64,000 nt of DNA from contig NW_017264194.1 of the NCBI RefSeq assembly GCF_001619985.1, positions 62,001 to 126,000 of the forward strand, read 5' to 3'. Of the stretch, positions 42,884 to 55,041 are shown one piece after another; the stretch's first letter is position 1; every line of letters begins with the position of its first letter. The stretch is from Xylona heveae TC161. Taxonomy: Eukaryota > Ascomycota > Xylonomycetes > Xylonales > Xylonaceae. The notes beneath the pieces are model-generated. The model made no database searches and had not been told where the DNA came from. It worked only from the letters and a program-made list of their open reading frames with translations. A program made the position numbers and the translations under genes.

Positions 42884-44056
42884 CTACCAGCTTGTGAGAC
42901 CCTTTTCACGATCAAACCCACCACGAAGCTGGCGTTCAGGCTTCACCGTCTTGCCTTGCAAAATGGTGTACTTGATAATGCCCTCGCAATCTTCCGGTCT
43001 AACACGGGCAAGCCAGATACACTGTCCTGCTCCAGCTTCTGCAGTCTTTGCATTTGTGGTGTCTCCATCCGCAGCGGCGCCGTTAGCGGCACCATTTCCA
43101 TTCGACTCCGCCACAAAGTCACTTGGGCCAGCAGTTTCTGCATCAGCACGGCGATAAATGATGACATTTGCAGAATACTTGTGTCCACCGACGTGACTGA
43201 TAAAGTATATTCCGACACCATCTGGTCTCTCGTCGTCAAGGTCGCGGTACAGGCCAAGCGGGCGGAGATGTCGCTCAAACTCCTTCCTAAGAAGGGGAGC
43301 AGACTGACCGCATCGTGCGTCGCGGGTCTTCTGGGAGCACAGCAGAATCAAGTATTTGTGCGGGCAAGGTTTGGAAGTGAGTTTGCTGTCCGGAGCTGGG
43401 GAAGGAATTGTGATCGGAGCAGTTAGAGGTGTAGTAGTAGTTGGCGCAGGATTGATGTAGTTTTGAATGACAAGGGGAACGTCCTGAGGCGTGACATGCT
43501 CGATAACGGTGAACGCGGGAAGGAGGAGGATAGTAGTGGGTTGTCGACCCTCAGGTGCGGCGTGATATTCGTCCGGGGTATGCATGTTGGATGCAGAGAG
43601 CATGAGACGCTAGATTGTCAAGAGGTTAGTACTTCGTGTTTTTGTTTGCCTCTCATCGAGAAGTATGTAACGACAGGAGCGAAAACCGTGAGAAAAGTGT
43701 AAAAATGAGAGGAAGAGTCAACATACGCCATTACTTGGTCCGGCTGCTTTTCCAAAGGCCTCCATGACACTCCCTTTCTCATCCTCGACGTCGCGCACCC
43801 AGTCAGTCTTGCCGGTTGCAACAAGGACTTGGGTTGCCCATCCCTTGATATGGCCGTATAGCTCGTCTTCTTCATCAATCTTGAATTTCGACGGATATCG
43901 GACAGTGCAACTGGCGCAATCTTTATCGCAATCGGGGCCATCCACCTCGGGGTCTACGGCGGGGAAAATGCCCGTGGCATTTTTATTGTTGTGGAAGGAG
44001 CCCGTTTTGATGAAGGTTGCTCCGCGACTAACGAGACCTTTTAAGGAAGAAGTCAT
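42884..44056 (-). CDS. Apd1-like thioredoxin-fold [2Fe-2S] protein (sucrase/ferredoxin-like)
   Basis: Minus-strand exons 44056-43727 and 43609-42884 (phase 0; 117-nt intron GTATGT to CTAG) give 351 aa. The N-terminal part has CDKDCASC followed by FKIDEEDELYGHIKGWATQV and GKTDWVRDVEDEKGSV, the Suc_Fer-like signature. The C-terminal thioredoxin-like domain has KYLILLCSQKTRDARCG (Cys201 and Cys210) and ISHVGGHKYSANVIIY (His249 and His253). Yeast Apd1 and Aim32 use two Cys and an H-x3-H pair to hold a [2Fe-2S] cluster, and these residues occupy the matching places. Apd1 is a cytosolic redox protein needed for tolerance of certain redox-active compounds. A low-complexity insertion (NGNGAANGAAADG) lies at about 280-300. 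The gene is head to head with the OB-like gene. Confidence 0.9.
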
Positions 44057-44784
44057 TATGGCAATTCGGCCTCTTCAGGTAGAAGATTCAATAATGACTG
44101 AGACAGAAAGCGTCCCTAAAAGGTCCAAATTCCGCCGACGTGCGTTATCTGATCCAGCAGCTGGGCGGAATGTGTCCGCGCGACGTTTTCTCCGTCGACT
44201 GGCACGTTTTAAGGGCCGATTTTATCCTCGAGCAGTCAATTGACGCTCATATAATGATGAATAGAAAGAAGAATGAATGCTCCAAATAACTTGGCAATAT
44301 GGCAGTATGACTGATGTTGCCTGGTGAAGGATATGTAATGTGGAGGAGAGTGACGGGGCATTATTTATCTGATTGTGTGAAATTGCCTAAAATGGATTGG
44401 GTGCGGCTATCTCGGTGCTCGGACTTCATGCCTCGGGATTGCGGGGCTTTGGACCGAGAAGATATGTAGCTTTCTGATTGTTACAGTAGCACTGAGTGAC
44501 TTGTAGCAGGTCCGCTTGACGACATTTTGGCACAGGAAGAGTTACAATGCCAGATAAGTATCACCTATCTATTGAACAAATTAAGAAACAATATCCGAGA
44601 ATGCAGGTCCACTGGCCCAAGATGAATGAAGGTTCTGACTGCTTACACGTTATTAGTTTTGTGTCACGAGTAACACGTTGAAGAATCTACATCGTGTGTG
44701 TATTATATGCTCCGTGTTTCACAACTCAAACGTGTCAACCAATGCCGTCCTGACGAAAGGTCATTTCCAATGAGAGACGAATGA
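44057..44784. promoter_or_regulatory. divergent promoter region, Apd1-like/OB-like genes
   Basis: A 728-base head-to-head region. No specific binding site is claimed. The first 190 bases also keep an open plus-strand frame that I regard as fortuitous. Confidence 0.4.
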
Positions 44785-45897
44785 ATGGCATCTATGCGTC
44801 GCCGAGTGATTGTGCTTGCCGGTGCTCCCACGTCGGCGTCACTTGATTGGGATGCCTATCAATATACGCCTCACTTTGACGAATCATGGGATTTTGGAGC
44901 CTCGTATGAGGCTTCTTCACTCCCGGCCTGGCGGATATTGTCCCTCGCACATCAGCATCTCCCGTCCGGTTTGAGTCAGGACGATCAGCTATCTGCTACC
45001 GCTTATCATGTTCCCGGAGCAAAAGACCCAGATACCACGTCATTTTTTACCTCAACAGAGCTATCATATTACTCGAGAGCCAGCCAGGATGTATCCTTTG
45101 AAGGAGATGAAACTTCCCTCTTAACAGAGGAAGATATTTTGTCCCAGTTCTACGAGCATTCCTTTGCTGTCCATGAAAGTGCGCTATCGTCGCAACAGAC
45201 TACCTCATTCCACACAAGTATGACTACTACGACAGATTCATCTTTTATGACAGAGTCTGAGATTTCTGTTCGTGACCGCCAGCCTGCTACTGTGGCGCCG
45301 CTGGCTACTCATCTCAGCGACTTGGAAGATATTCCCAATGCCAAGTATCTCGAGTCGATTGCCCCACAGACCATGACGGTAAATTTGATCGTCGGGGTGC
45401 TCTCTATTGCACCTCCCCGTACCATCCGAACTCGTCGTGGAGGGCACGAGGTTGAGATGGTTGAGCTGCTAGTAGGAGACGAGACGAAAACAGGGTTTGG
45501 CATCAATCTCTGGCTTTCGTCGGTCAATGCACGGGACAATCTGCGGGCATGCCTTCATGGCATTCGCGCTCAGGATATTATTCTCTTGCGTAATGTCGCC
45601 TTGGGCACCTTTATGGGCAAGGTGTACGGGCAGAGCTTGCGCAAAGATCTCACGAAACTAGACCTTTTGTTTCGCAACGTGGTTGATCTAGAGGATGTGG
45701 CTGGCCCATACACACCTAGTGATCTCGAGGACGATGTCAATCAGCATCCGCAGATGCTCAAGGTTCGACGTGTGCGAAACTGGATGATGCAATTCGTTGG
45801 GCCTACAATACGACCGAGGGAGAAGAAGGCCAAGCGGCAAAAATTGCAAGGAATATCGCACATGATGGAGGAAGAGTTGCCTCCAGATACGCAGTGA
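44785..45897 (+). CDS. unrecognised 370-aa protein with an OB-fold-like C-terminal half
   Basis: Single exon starting MASMRRRVIVLAGAPTSASL. Residues about 20-65 are aromatic and acidic (DWDAYQYTPHFDESWDFGAS). Residues 70-185 are Ser/Thr-rich and disordered. From about 195 the pattern MTVNLIVGVLSIAPPRTIRT, then VEMVELLVGDETKTGFGINL with WLSS, LRACLHGIRAQDIILLRNVA and LGTFMGKVYGQSL reads as alternating strands with a helix. This is the order expected of an OB fold of the single-strand nucleic-acid-binding kind. A basic tail (RPREKKAKRQKLQ) near 350 looks like a nuclear localisation signal. I infer a nuclear ssDNA-binding or telomere/repair accessory protein; shieldin-type or RPA-like relatives come to mind, but I cannot name a family. 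The first ATG is used; residue 4 is an alternative start. Confidence 0.75.
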   Translation: MASMRRRVIVLAGAPTSASLDWDAYQYTPHFDESWDFGASYEASSLPAWRILSLAHQHLPSGLSQDDQLSATAYHVPGAKDPDTTSFFTSTELSYYSRASQDVSFEGDETSLLTEEDILSQFYEHSFAVHESALSSQQTTSFHTSMTTTTDSSFMTESEISVRDRQPATVAPLATHLSDLEDIPNAKYLESIAPQTMTVNLIVGVLSIAPPRTIRTRRGGHEVEMVELLVGDETKTGFGINLWLSSVNARDNLRACLHGIRAQDIILLRNVALGTFMGKVYGQSLRKDLTKLDLLFRNVVDLEDVAGPYTPSDLEDDVNQHPQMLKVRRVRNWMMQFVGPTIRPREKKAKRQKLQGISHMMEEELPPDTQ

Positions 45898-48290
45898 CGG
45901 GACTCTTACTCCATCGTGGTGAGTGACAATCGTCTTTACTGTGGCAAGGTCAGTCTTTGCGGCGAGTTCGAAACTCGTGACCAATGTTGATGTATAACAA
46001 TTCCAACAAACGCACGAAGAGCTTAAAGCTTTTATATGACAAGGGAAAAGAGTGCCGCAAGGGTAGGATTCATGCATCTAATCGCTTCCTACTGTATCGG
46101 ACCATCTCTGAGACGCACCCATTTACATAGTGCGGAGTATTTCCTTTAACTATGTCCTGAGCTAGTTTCACTAAGCTACGTTATGCGGTACTACTGTGTG
46201 GGAGATGGCCAAAGCGGCGTTTCTTGGCTTGACCTCCTTACATATGGCGGGTAGCTTTCTAACGAAACGTTAAATTTTGGTGGGGGGAAGCGACTTTTGT
46301 GTACCGTAAGGTGGCACTGGGTTGGTGACTACCCAAGTACACCGCAGTTCAGGGTCTTTCACTAGACCAGCGCATGAGCCAGATATAATAGCACCAGTCA
46401 TAACCCGAGATTCAAACACGCATTCACTGCCTGGGAAATCCGGCAATTCAACAATCTCGTGGAACGCCGCTGGGCGATCGGGTACAATGCCTTTTCTCAC
46501 TCTCCCTCTCCCTCGCTCCCGGCTGCACCCGCATCGCGTCAAGACAGGCAAAAAGACAATGAACCTGGATGGGCAGAAATATCAAAGAGTCTCCTGTAGA
46601 ATCGACGACGGCGCTGACATTGTTTTTATTTCAGCGCACTAGGTCGACAGAACCCCGTAATACGGTTAGGAATTATTTATAGCTAGAATTCGACGGATTC
46701 GGTAAAAGCGTTGTTGGCTGACAGGCTGACCATATTTGCCCTCGGGATGGCTGTGGCCGTTAGTTTGGTACGCTTAGGACTGTAACGTCGTTACGAGTAG
46801 AAGGGTCTTGACAGGGCGGGCGAAAATTCAGCTAAAAAAAAGTTGTTAAACTTAAACCGTCGAGTTAGCACCGTCGTTTCTTCTTCCAGGCCATTCGTAT
46901 CAGTGGGATTTACGAGACCTTGGTCATGCAGGGTCCTTTTGCTTTTCGCCTGATGCTACGTTGGATGTTGTTGTATCTGAAGAAGCGCTGTACGAGTCGG
47001 ATCCGAGTCCTGTAGTGGACATGCCCCTGTGCCCTGGCGATAATTCCAACTGACGGGTCAACGGGTTCGAACATGAACGGGAAGCGATACCTGCCAGATA
47101 CGCCGTCTCCTCTCAAGTGCATGTTTCAGAGCAGTCGAGGGGACCATTGTATCAAGTGGAAGGAGTTCTCTCCACATCTAACCAGATGCGCCTTCCTTCT
47201 TGTGGATTGGCTTGGGGAACAGGGGAGGAGAGGAAATGAGGGATCCGGCTACTACTATTGCTGCTAACTGTCGAGCTGATTTCCTTTTAGGCTGTGGGCT
47301 AGAGTCCGTACTTGTGAAAGGTGGTGCGTTTTCACATCCCCCTGCAGCCAATGCAGCCATCACTTTCCGATTCTCAGCCACACTGGACAGGTGAAAAAAG
47401 TAAAAGCTTTGAACGCCAAGGTAGGAGGAGGAGGGATGGGTGACCGGGGGGGTTATGGTGGGGAGAGAAAAGATGGGAAACGAAAACTGATCAGATGGCA
47501 CACACACATACGAGTACACGCAGGGTCTCAGAAGTCTGTTCCCCGTGTATACAATACTCCAAAGTACATGTTGTCTGTAGCGGTTGCAAAAGACAAGCGG
47601 TATCATAGCGTGTCGCTGCCTTACGCAATGCGCTGGGCGGAGCAGTGGGGACCACTGGACTTGCACCACCATTCGAACGGGTGCACTGGTTAGTTGGCGG
47701 CTTCAGTGGGGCGGCCCAAAGAGATTCCAGAGTTGTCAGGTTTCTCTCTTCGGGAAAGATTTCAAGCGAGAATAAGGGGGAAGAAAGCGCCCGTAGGTGG
47801 ATTGATGGCTCGGTATCCCGCAAGTACCGGTACTTGGTGCCTCGCTGTGGCCATCGAGGGGTTGTATCGACCGGAAACCCCCAATTGCTTCCCCCCCAGT
47901 ACGTGTTAACTTTGGGCCAGAATAATAATCATCACACTCCCTCCTTCGTCTTTGATTCAATTGATTTTGATCGTCTGTCGCCCTTCACACGTTTGTCACG
48001 CCATCTACCGCTTCCTTCGCCGCCTTTTCCTGTCCCTGCGGCTCTTATTCCTTCCTCATTCTAATCTTGAATTGTGGTCGTGTCCAGCCCACGTCCATTT
48101 TACCTTGCATCCCTGAGGCATTCGTTTTCTACGACCTCAAACCCCCCTGAGGATATAATTCCGACTTCCCTCTCTTCCTCTCCCCACACATATACACACT
48201 CGCTCAAAGTCCACATTCGGACCCTGGTAGATCGTCGACTTTCCCTACGACCATCGGAATAGCTGTTCCTACCATTAACCATCAGTCAAT
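45898..48290. other. 2.4-kb upstream region of the GDP-mannose pyrophosphorylase gene
   Basis: A long region with no recognisable gene. Its last 350 bases (about 47930-48280) are pyrimidine-rich, as in leaders of strongly expressed fungal genes. A G-rich block lies at about 47420-47465. Small frames elsewhere lack domain character. Confidence 0.45.
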
Positions 48291-49771
48291 ATGAAGGGTA
48301 CGTGTTATACATGAAGCCATGAATTGGTCATAGGCCAATGCAGGAGCCAGCGCTAACGTCACTGTCTTCACAGCCCTTATTCTTGTCGGCGGTTTTGGAA
48401 CCCGCCTTCGACCTCTTGTATGTCGACCTGTACAGCTCTCGTACACATAATCTCGCCCACGGTCGAGGACATGTTTGTGCGAGCAAGCTGTCTCCTGAAC
48501 GCTTATGGATCGATCTGGTGTGAACTGACAATCCGTCGCCCCATTAGACCTTGACCATGCCCAAGCCCTTGGTCGAATTCGCCAACCGTCCAATGATTCT
48601 GCACCAGGTTGAGAGCTTGGCTGCTGCTGGCGTCACAGACATTGTGCTTGCCGTCAACTATCGTCCGGATGTTATGGTTTCAGCCTTGAAGCAGGTAAGT
48701 AACCTCAGCTCCCATCACCGCGAGTGAGAGTCGAGACCATCTTGATTCTCCTCTGCGAACACGAATGGAACAAAGGAATGGAGCGCTAACATTCATTGGC
48801 GCAATTGCAGTACGAGGAGCAGTATGGTGTCAACATTGAATTCTCCGTCGAGACTGAGCCTCTTGGTACCGCCGGTCCCCTTAAGCTCGCCGAAAAGATT
48901 CTCGGAAAGGATGATTCCCCTTTCTTCGTGCTCAACTCGGATGTCATTTGCGAGTACCCATTTGACAAGCTCGCTGCCTTCCACAAGTCTCATGGCGAGG
49001 AGGGCACCATTGTTGTCACCAAGGTCGAGGAGCCCTCGAAATATGGTGTCGTGGTGCACAAGCCCAATCACCCCTCGCGCATTGACCGCTTCGTCGAGAA
49101 GCCCGTCGAGTTTGTCGGCAACCGTATCAATGCCGGTATCTACATCCTCAACCCGAGCGTGTTGAACCGCATTGAGCTGCGACCCACCTCCATCGAGCAA
49201 GAGACCTTTCCCGCCATTTGCAAGGACGGCCAGCTGCACTCGTTTGATCTCGAGGGCTTCTGGATGGATGTCGGCCAGCCCAAGGACTTCCTCAGCGGTA
49301 CTTGCCTTTATCTTTCCTCGTTGACGAAGAAGGGCTCCAAGGCTCTCAAGCCTGCTTCCGAGCCGTACGTTTACGGCGGCAATGTCATGGTCGATCCCTC
49401 GGCCAAGATTGGCGAGAACTGTCGCATCGGCCCCAACGTTGTCATTGGTCCCAATGTGGTCATCGGTGATGGTGTGCGTCTGCAACGTAGTGTGCTGCTG
49501 GCGAATAGCAAGGTCAAGGACCATGCCTGGGTCAAGTCCACCATTGTCGGCTGGCACAGCACCGTTGGCCGCTGGGCGCGCCTCGAGAACGTGACGGTGC
49601 TCGGTGATGATGTAACCATTGGCGATGAGGTCTATGTCAATGGTGGCTCGATATTGCCGCACAAGTCCATTAAGCAGAACGTTGATGGTCAGTCTGAAGT
49701 CGCAATCCTCCCTTCATGTGGTATTTTGATGCTAACGCTATTCTCGTCTAGTTCCTGCTATTATCATGTAA
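48291..49771 (+). CDS. mpg1: mannose-1-phosphate guanylyltransferase (GDP-mannose pyrophosphorylase)
   Basis: Five exons, 48291-48297, 48374-48417, 48548-48694, 48811-49687 and 49752-49771, give 364 aa, the standard fungal length. Exon 1 has only seven coding bases (ATGAAGG) and the last exon 20 (VPAIIM and stop); both are confirmed by the conserved ends. The nucleotidyltransferase signature is [20 protein letters not shown] at residues 4-23. Other elements are [47 protein letters not shown] and a left-handed beta-helix of hexapeptide repeats at about 250-350 ([20 protein letters not shown]). It makes GDP-mannose from GTP and mannose-1-phosphate in the cytosol, for N- and O-glycans, GPI anchors and wall mannan. 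Known as MPG1, PSA1 or VIG9 in different fungi; essential in yeast. Confidence 0.97.
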
Positions 49772-51202
49772 AATCCCTTCTTTCTCTCCCGACAAACACC
49801 TTGTCCCGATCATTGTACTCCTCTTCTCCGATCCTCCTTTCGTGTCTCGGGCCTCGAGCACCCTATTTGCGTCTCTTCTCTACACACATTTGGGCGGCGT
49901 CAGATTGGCTTCGTCACCACGGCCTGGCTTCGGATATTCTGGACATTTGAGCGCTTGCTCAGAATGATCTATATATGATTTTATTCTAAATCCATTTTCT
50001 GCTCTCGCATTGTCATATTTGCGGGTGTTCTGTCTTGTTCTCGTGGCTGTTGCATGTCGATTGTTTCTCCACGTTTCAGCCGCGATCATGGTCGGAGGGT
50101 CATTCATCGATGATTGGAATGTCTGGTAGTTTTTTTCTTTCTTTTTCCAAGGGGAAGGGTGTCAAAATATCCATTACGTTTTTATTTTCTTTAATCTCTT
50201 TTTCTCATTTATCCTTTCTAGGAGACTCGGAAGGTATAGGGTCCGAGTTTCGGAGGTTTCGTGGCTGCCCAAAAAAAGGAAAGTAGTTATCAAAATCATA
50301 ATGAACCATGATGAAATCAGTCATCTGTTTTCTATTTCACCTGTGTGATCAGTTGGTACAAAGATAAATTGCATTCCTCCAAATATTGAACTCAATGCTT
50401 GATCGCGAAGTTGATAAGGCGGTATCGTTGTTCTGCCAATGATGCAAACAATTTCCGAACGTGGATTCGAAGAGCGCCATGCCTTTTTCGGCACCCCAAT
50501 GAAGTGACTGAACCGAGGGCCGGCAATTGCCGCTGACGCGCCTGTCCCCGACTGTCACAAACTACTGGGGGCGCTCTGGATGTGTGCGCAGCTCTCAGGT
50601 CTTCCTTGTGAACTTCCTGCTAATCCTCACCGTTCTCTTGACTGCACGTCCTTTAATCGGGCAGATCTTGAGTTTCGAATGCGAGACTCGCTATGACACT
50701 CTCTGGGAACTCGTCCTAAAGTGTCTCCTATCACCAAGGATACAGTACCAAACCGCTAGTTTTGCAAGCTCTCGGTCTTGAAGAGCTGAACGCTACCCTT
50801 TGCCCGCCCAAGGTGCCCATTCTAGACAGCTCTTGCCGTTCCAATCTCATCACATCGGTAGGTGGGATCCATTCAATCCAGAGAGCTCGAAAATCTTCTT
50901 TTGATTTCAAGTTCCGCCTCACCTATCACTGCAACTGGTCGCAAAAGTCTCACAACGTAGAACTAGCCAGAGTTCAGACGATTTAACTTACCATTTTCTC
51001 AGATAACGATTGAAACACGCTGCGCGTCTCTCTCATCCTTTAATCGTCCGAATTGAGCTGAATCGGGCAATACTTTGGCTTGGGATCGACGATCCCAAAG
51101 TCTCCCGGTCGAGCCTCCTCGGCTTCTTCATACAAGTGCTCTTGCAGAAAGCGGGGTTTTGCTCCCTTCAATTTTTCGGGCGAGGGATATACAGCACTTG
51201 CA
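49772..51202. other. intergenic, no gene recognised
   Basis: mpg1 3' end, then the promoter/leader of the ING-type gene. The leader frame upstream of 51203 is open but lacks conserved character. Confidence 0.45.
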
Positions 51203-53805
51203 ATGTCTACAATAGCGCCGCCCTCGACGAACCGCCGTCAGTCGGTGCGTCAGACTCGTGCCAACCCCGCGCGTGCGAACCTACCTCGTCCTTACGGTCG
51301 CCGAGTTTCGCTGGGGGAAAATGAACCACAGCGTCCCACAGGCCCGCCAGGCTTCTTCCCCGCGATGACACATTTCACCGATACCATTACTGCGCTTCCC
51401 AAAGAGATTGTGAGACATTTTACACTGCTCAAGGAGGTTGATGCGAAGGCGTATGGACCCGAGGAAACCCTTCACCAGCTGAGTGAGGTGGCCCTGAGCA
51501 CACCTCTGCCGCCTCGTCAGGCGCCAGAAGCTCAGTCTGGTGCCGAAGAGGGTTCATCTGCAGCGCCTGGAGGCACTGTGACTCCTGGTGCAAATGGGGC
51601 GACAGGCCCTACATCGGGCCCTACATCAGCTCCTCAACAGGAAGAACAGCAGCAATCAATGGACAACCAAGCCGACATCGCTCGCCGACGCGTCTTCTTC
51701 AACCTTCGATACCTCATCACCGAAATGCTTCTTACCCTTGACGAGAAAAACCACGTCATTGCGACCGCGACTGAGGCACTCAACAAACAACTACAGCGCA
51801 TGGAGAGCTCATATCCCTATATCGATAACGAGATCAGCGAGGAAGCGCGATGTGGTAGCCTGAGCCACTGGGCTTATGCCGATAGAGCTAACGCAAAGTC
51901 TCACCCGCCGCCGGCAGAACGGTCGCGGCGAGACGTAGCCAGCGCTAATAACCTTGCGGCCGCTGCTGCGGCATTGCACGAGCGCGAGGCCGCTGCGTCT
52001 CGGAGCGAGAGCCGACGCGAAGCGATGCTTGCGAGAAAGCAGCGTAATCAGCACGCCGATTCTGACTTTGACGATCGAAGAAAAGGCCCAGGTGGTGCGA
52101 AGGTTCGCCGCACCGCGGCTGATGCTGCTGACGGCAAGGGACTCACGGTGGACACTCTGGGCGCCGCTCAGCCTCCGAAACGCCGGAGGACCGACAAAGG
52201 AGTTGGCGCAGCGGCCATGGAGCGTTCTTTGAGCCAGGCCTTAAACGGAGGGAGCGGAAAAGGAGGATTGGGTAGCCCTCGCGCAACACCGGATCCGACC
52301 AAGAAGCGGACCAAAACAACGACAGGGCAAACCCGGAAGAGGTATGTACAGCGTCGCGAATGCTTGACCTCTCTTCTGGACTATTTAATATCCCGATAGC
52401 TCTAACAGAACCTACAGAAATACTGGCGCATCTGGCGCTCGATCACCTTCCGTCGCTTCATCTCCTGTCCAGCCATCCTTCCCTGGCGGGCGCGACTTCC
52501 CCATCATTGGGGGTGCCTCTCAGCGTCCTCAGTCTTCTCGAGCGCGTCAAAATTCTGCACAATCTGTGCAACAAGATGGGCCAAACACGGGCGCGCGCAA
52601 CCGCCCGTCGTCTTCCGCTTCCAATCGACCTGGCACATCCAACGGCATACCACCGAGTACGCCGGAATTGAATAACGTTGCGGGCCTCACCGGCCGTAGC
52701 CTTGCAGATGTCAAAGGTTCTATGAAAGAAACGATTACCTCGAAAGGGGAACATGTCATTGAGGAAGAGGGCCATGAACGAGAACCAGACCATCTCAAAG
52801 GCGCACTGGTTATGGGCGCCGGTGGGGTACGCAACGCCGGTAAAGATAGCGGCGTTTCTGAAGACCGTGTCGCAGCGGATCTCAAGCGCGAAGATACTGA
52901 AAGCAACGGCGACTATAATAACAACCATCACGCGACTCGCGGAGTCGACCATACTGGCTTCATCATCGGTAACGGGCTATCCTCTGCCCAGACCAATGCG
53001 AGTACAAGTGGGACAACCCGCACTGAGCGAGCCAATGGGTCCCATGCGAACAATGGTGGCAACGGCGGCGCCGGCCGAACGTCCAAAACATCCACGCCTA
53101 TCGTGGCTAATTTCCCGGATCCCCCCACGTTTGCTGCAGGTGGCGCATCGTCTTCTTCCGCTACTCATCACCGCTCATCTCGGCCTTCACGAACATCCGA
53201 GTCGGGCGCGTCCGGAGCAGCGCCGGTCAAACGGTCACATAAGAAAGGCGGGAGCGCTGCTGCCGCTGCCGCCGCCGCCCAACAGGCGCACCATCTCGGT
53301 ACAGCTGGGTCACCTCGTCTTGGTCACAGTACCGGAGCCGGTGCACGAGGTGGCGGCGCAATCAACACGGCGGCTCTGGAGGAAGAAGATGAAGTAGACG
53401 ACGATGCCGAGCCGAGATATTGCTACTGCAACCAAGTCAGTTATGGCGAAATGGTGGCCTGCGATGCTGACGATTGTCCGCGCGAATGGTTCCATCTGGA
53501 TTGCGTGGGCTTGAGCAAGGCGCCAACTAAGAATGGTAAGTCTTCCGTACACGCCTACCCGCTCTTTTTCTTTTTCCTTTCTTCTTTTACCGTATTTGAG
53601 TTCATCAGCTTTCTTTATTTCTCATGTCCCTTTGCCCTTCTCGAGTTTCTCCCTCCCCTCCCCTCTCCTCCTTTTTTTTCGATGCTATATCTTTATCCGC
53701 AAGGAAACACGTGCTGACATAGCTTTTCCTTTTCTAGCAAAATGGTACTGCGACGAATGTAAAGAGAATTTGAAGCGCAACAAAGGAGTTAGCTCTGGGC
53801 GGTAA
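51203..53805 (+). CDS. ING-family PHD-finger chromatin protein (Pho23/Yng2 class)
   Basis: Exons 51203-52341, 52418-53535 and 53738-53805 give 774 aa. Introns are 76 nt (GTATGT to ACAG) and 202 nt (GTAAGT to CTAG). The N-terminal ING helices are split: [20 protein letters not shown] with EVDAKAY at about 55-85, then, after a Pro/Gly/Ser insertion, [20 protein letters not shown] with [17 protein letters not shown] at about 155-200. A very long disordered linker, with poly-Ala near 675, leads to a C4HC3 PHD finger at about 711-760 ([41 protein letters not shown]). ING PHD fingers read H3K4me3 and recruit HAT (NuA4) or HDAC (Rpd3L) complexes. The intron inside the PHD finger is required to complete the last zinc ligands. 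Its size favours the Pho23/Rpd3L type, but this is not decided. Confidence 0.92.
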
Positions 53806-55041
53806 CGGTCAGTATGCGTCTAATATTTTCATTATACAAGCATACTGTCGGGGCACCATTATTCTCGCCGGCATGCTTCGCGTGGGCATGAATGTCTGGC
53901 CTAGTGATATTTCGACCCGGAGAATGGCTTTTTGATTACGGGTTTATCTCTTTCCGTCAAATAATCCATTTTGGATCTTTCGCTCTCATGTTAGGCCTCA
54001 CTACACCATATTTCACTCTTCGCTCTCAGACATCCCCGCCATTTTACACTCACTTTTAACTTCTTGAAAATTTTCTTCGCAATTCCTTATCGTTCTCCCT
54101 CATCACCCAGAAGAGCTTCGTCTTCCCATACTAACAGGATGGCGGTGGATTGTTTTCTTTTGGTCAAATGAACCATTTCACTAGATATTGCAAGGTGTTG
54201 CAACTGATGTAACCGCAGGATATGGGATGGGATGGAGCACAGGCGGGGAAGAATATTATCGTCAAATTTCATCGGTGTTCATGGTTGCGTTTTGGTCATT
54301 TTCAACCTATGCCTTCGCCGGGTGTGGGCGTTTCTTTGGGCTAACATGGGGTTTCATCGGATTTGCCTCTACAGTGCTTTATCACATTAATATTTGGCAT
54401 GATACAAATATATTTACTTTGCATTGTCATATTTTTAAACCGTAGGTTAATAGTGAATGGTAGCTCAGCAACTGAGATAAGGCAGCAAAGCGGATGGAGA
54501 AATGGCTGGTAACCTTTTATGCTTGACGCAGAATATAACCGTTGACTATTGACTATGTTGTATTTGAATTGCTGAAAATGTTATTTCTTTCTTGAAAGTT
54601 CCTTGTTTGTCCATGGATTTTGGGCCAGAATTTGTAGCAGGGGTTGTAAGTAGCAGAGGGCTTTAATGATTGAGGCGGAATATTAAACCTTGGATAATTT
54701 TGAAAAAATAATCAATCTCATGAAGCTAGAAATACTAATGGTCCTTAAATCATAGCGAGGTCGTAAGAATATTAATTTTACCCAGTTTACGAAAGCGAAA
54801 ACATCCTTCTAAAATTCGATATCTCTTCAAGAATCGAGCCCAATATTTTGCTGCTTCCTTGGTTGTGTGAGTCGGAGGCTGAACACCGACAGGCCGACCC
54901 GATCAACATCATCGCCAACCCCACAATGCGCTAAGGAGCTTCGCTGCTCAACCACCATCAAGAAGAGAAAGGGAGAGAGCTATCCTCTGCGATTAGTTTC
55001 ACCCATAAGCCAGCCATGAACGGTTCAGATACATCGCCATC
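53806..55041. other. intergenic, no gene recognised
   Basis: AT-rich spacer between two plus-strand genes. No coding frame was recognised. Confidence 0.45.

Noticed and set aside
44057-44243. Plus-strand frame running out of the Apd1-like gene's antisense
   Set aside because: It lies in the divergent promoter and has no start context or homology.
47050-47085. tRNA B-box-like GGGTTCGAAC
   Set aside because: No A box, acceptor stem or cloverleaf around it.
48793-49662. 289-codon antisense frame over mpg1
   Set aside because: Mirror of the biased sense codons; no domain.
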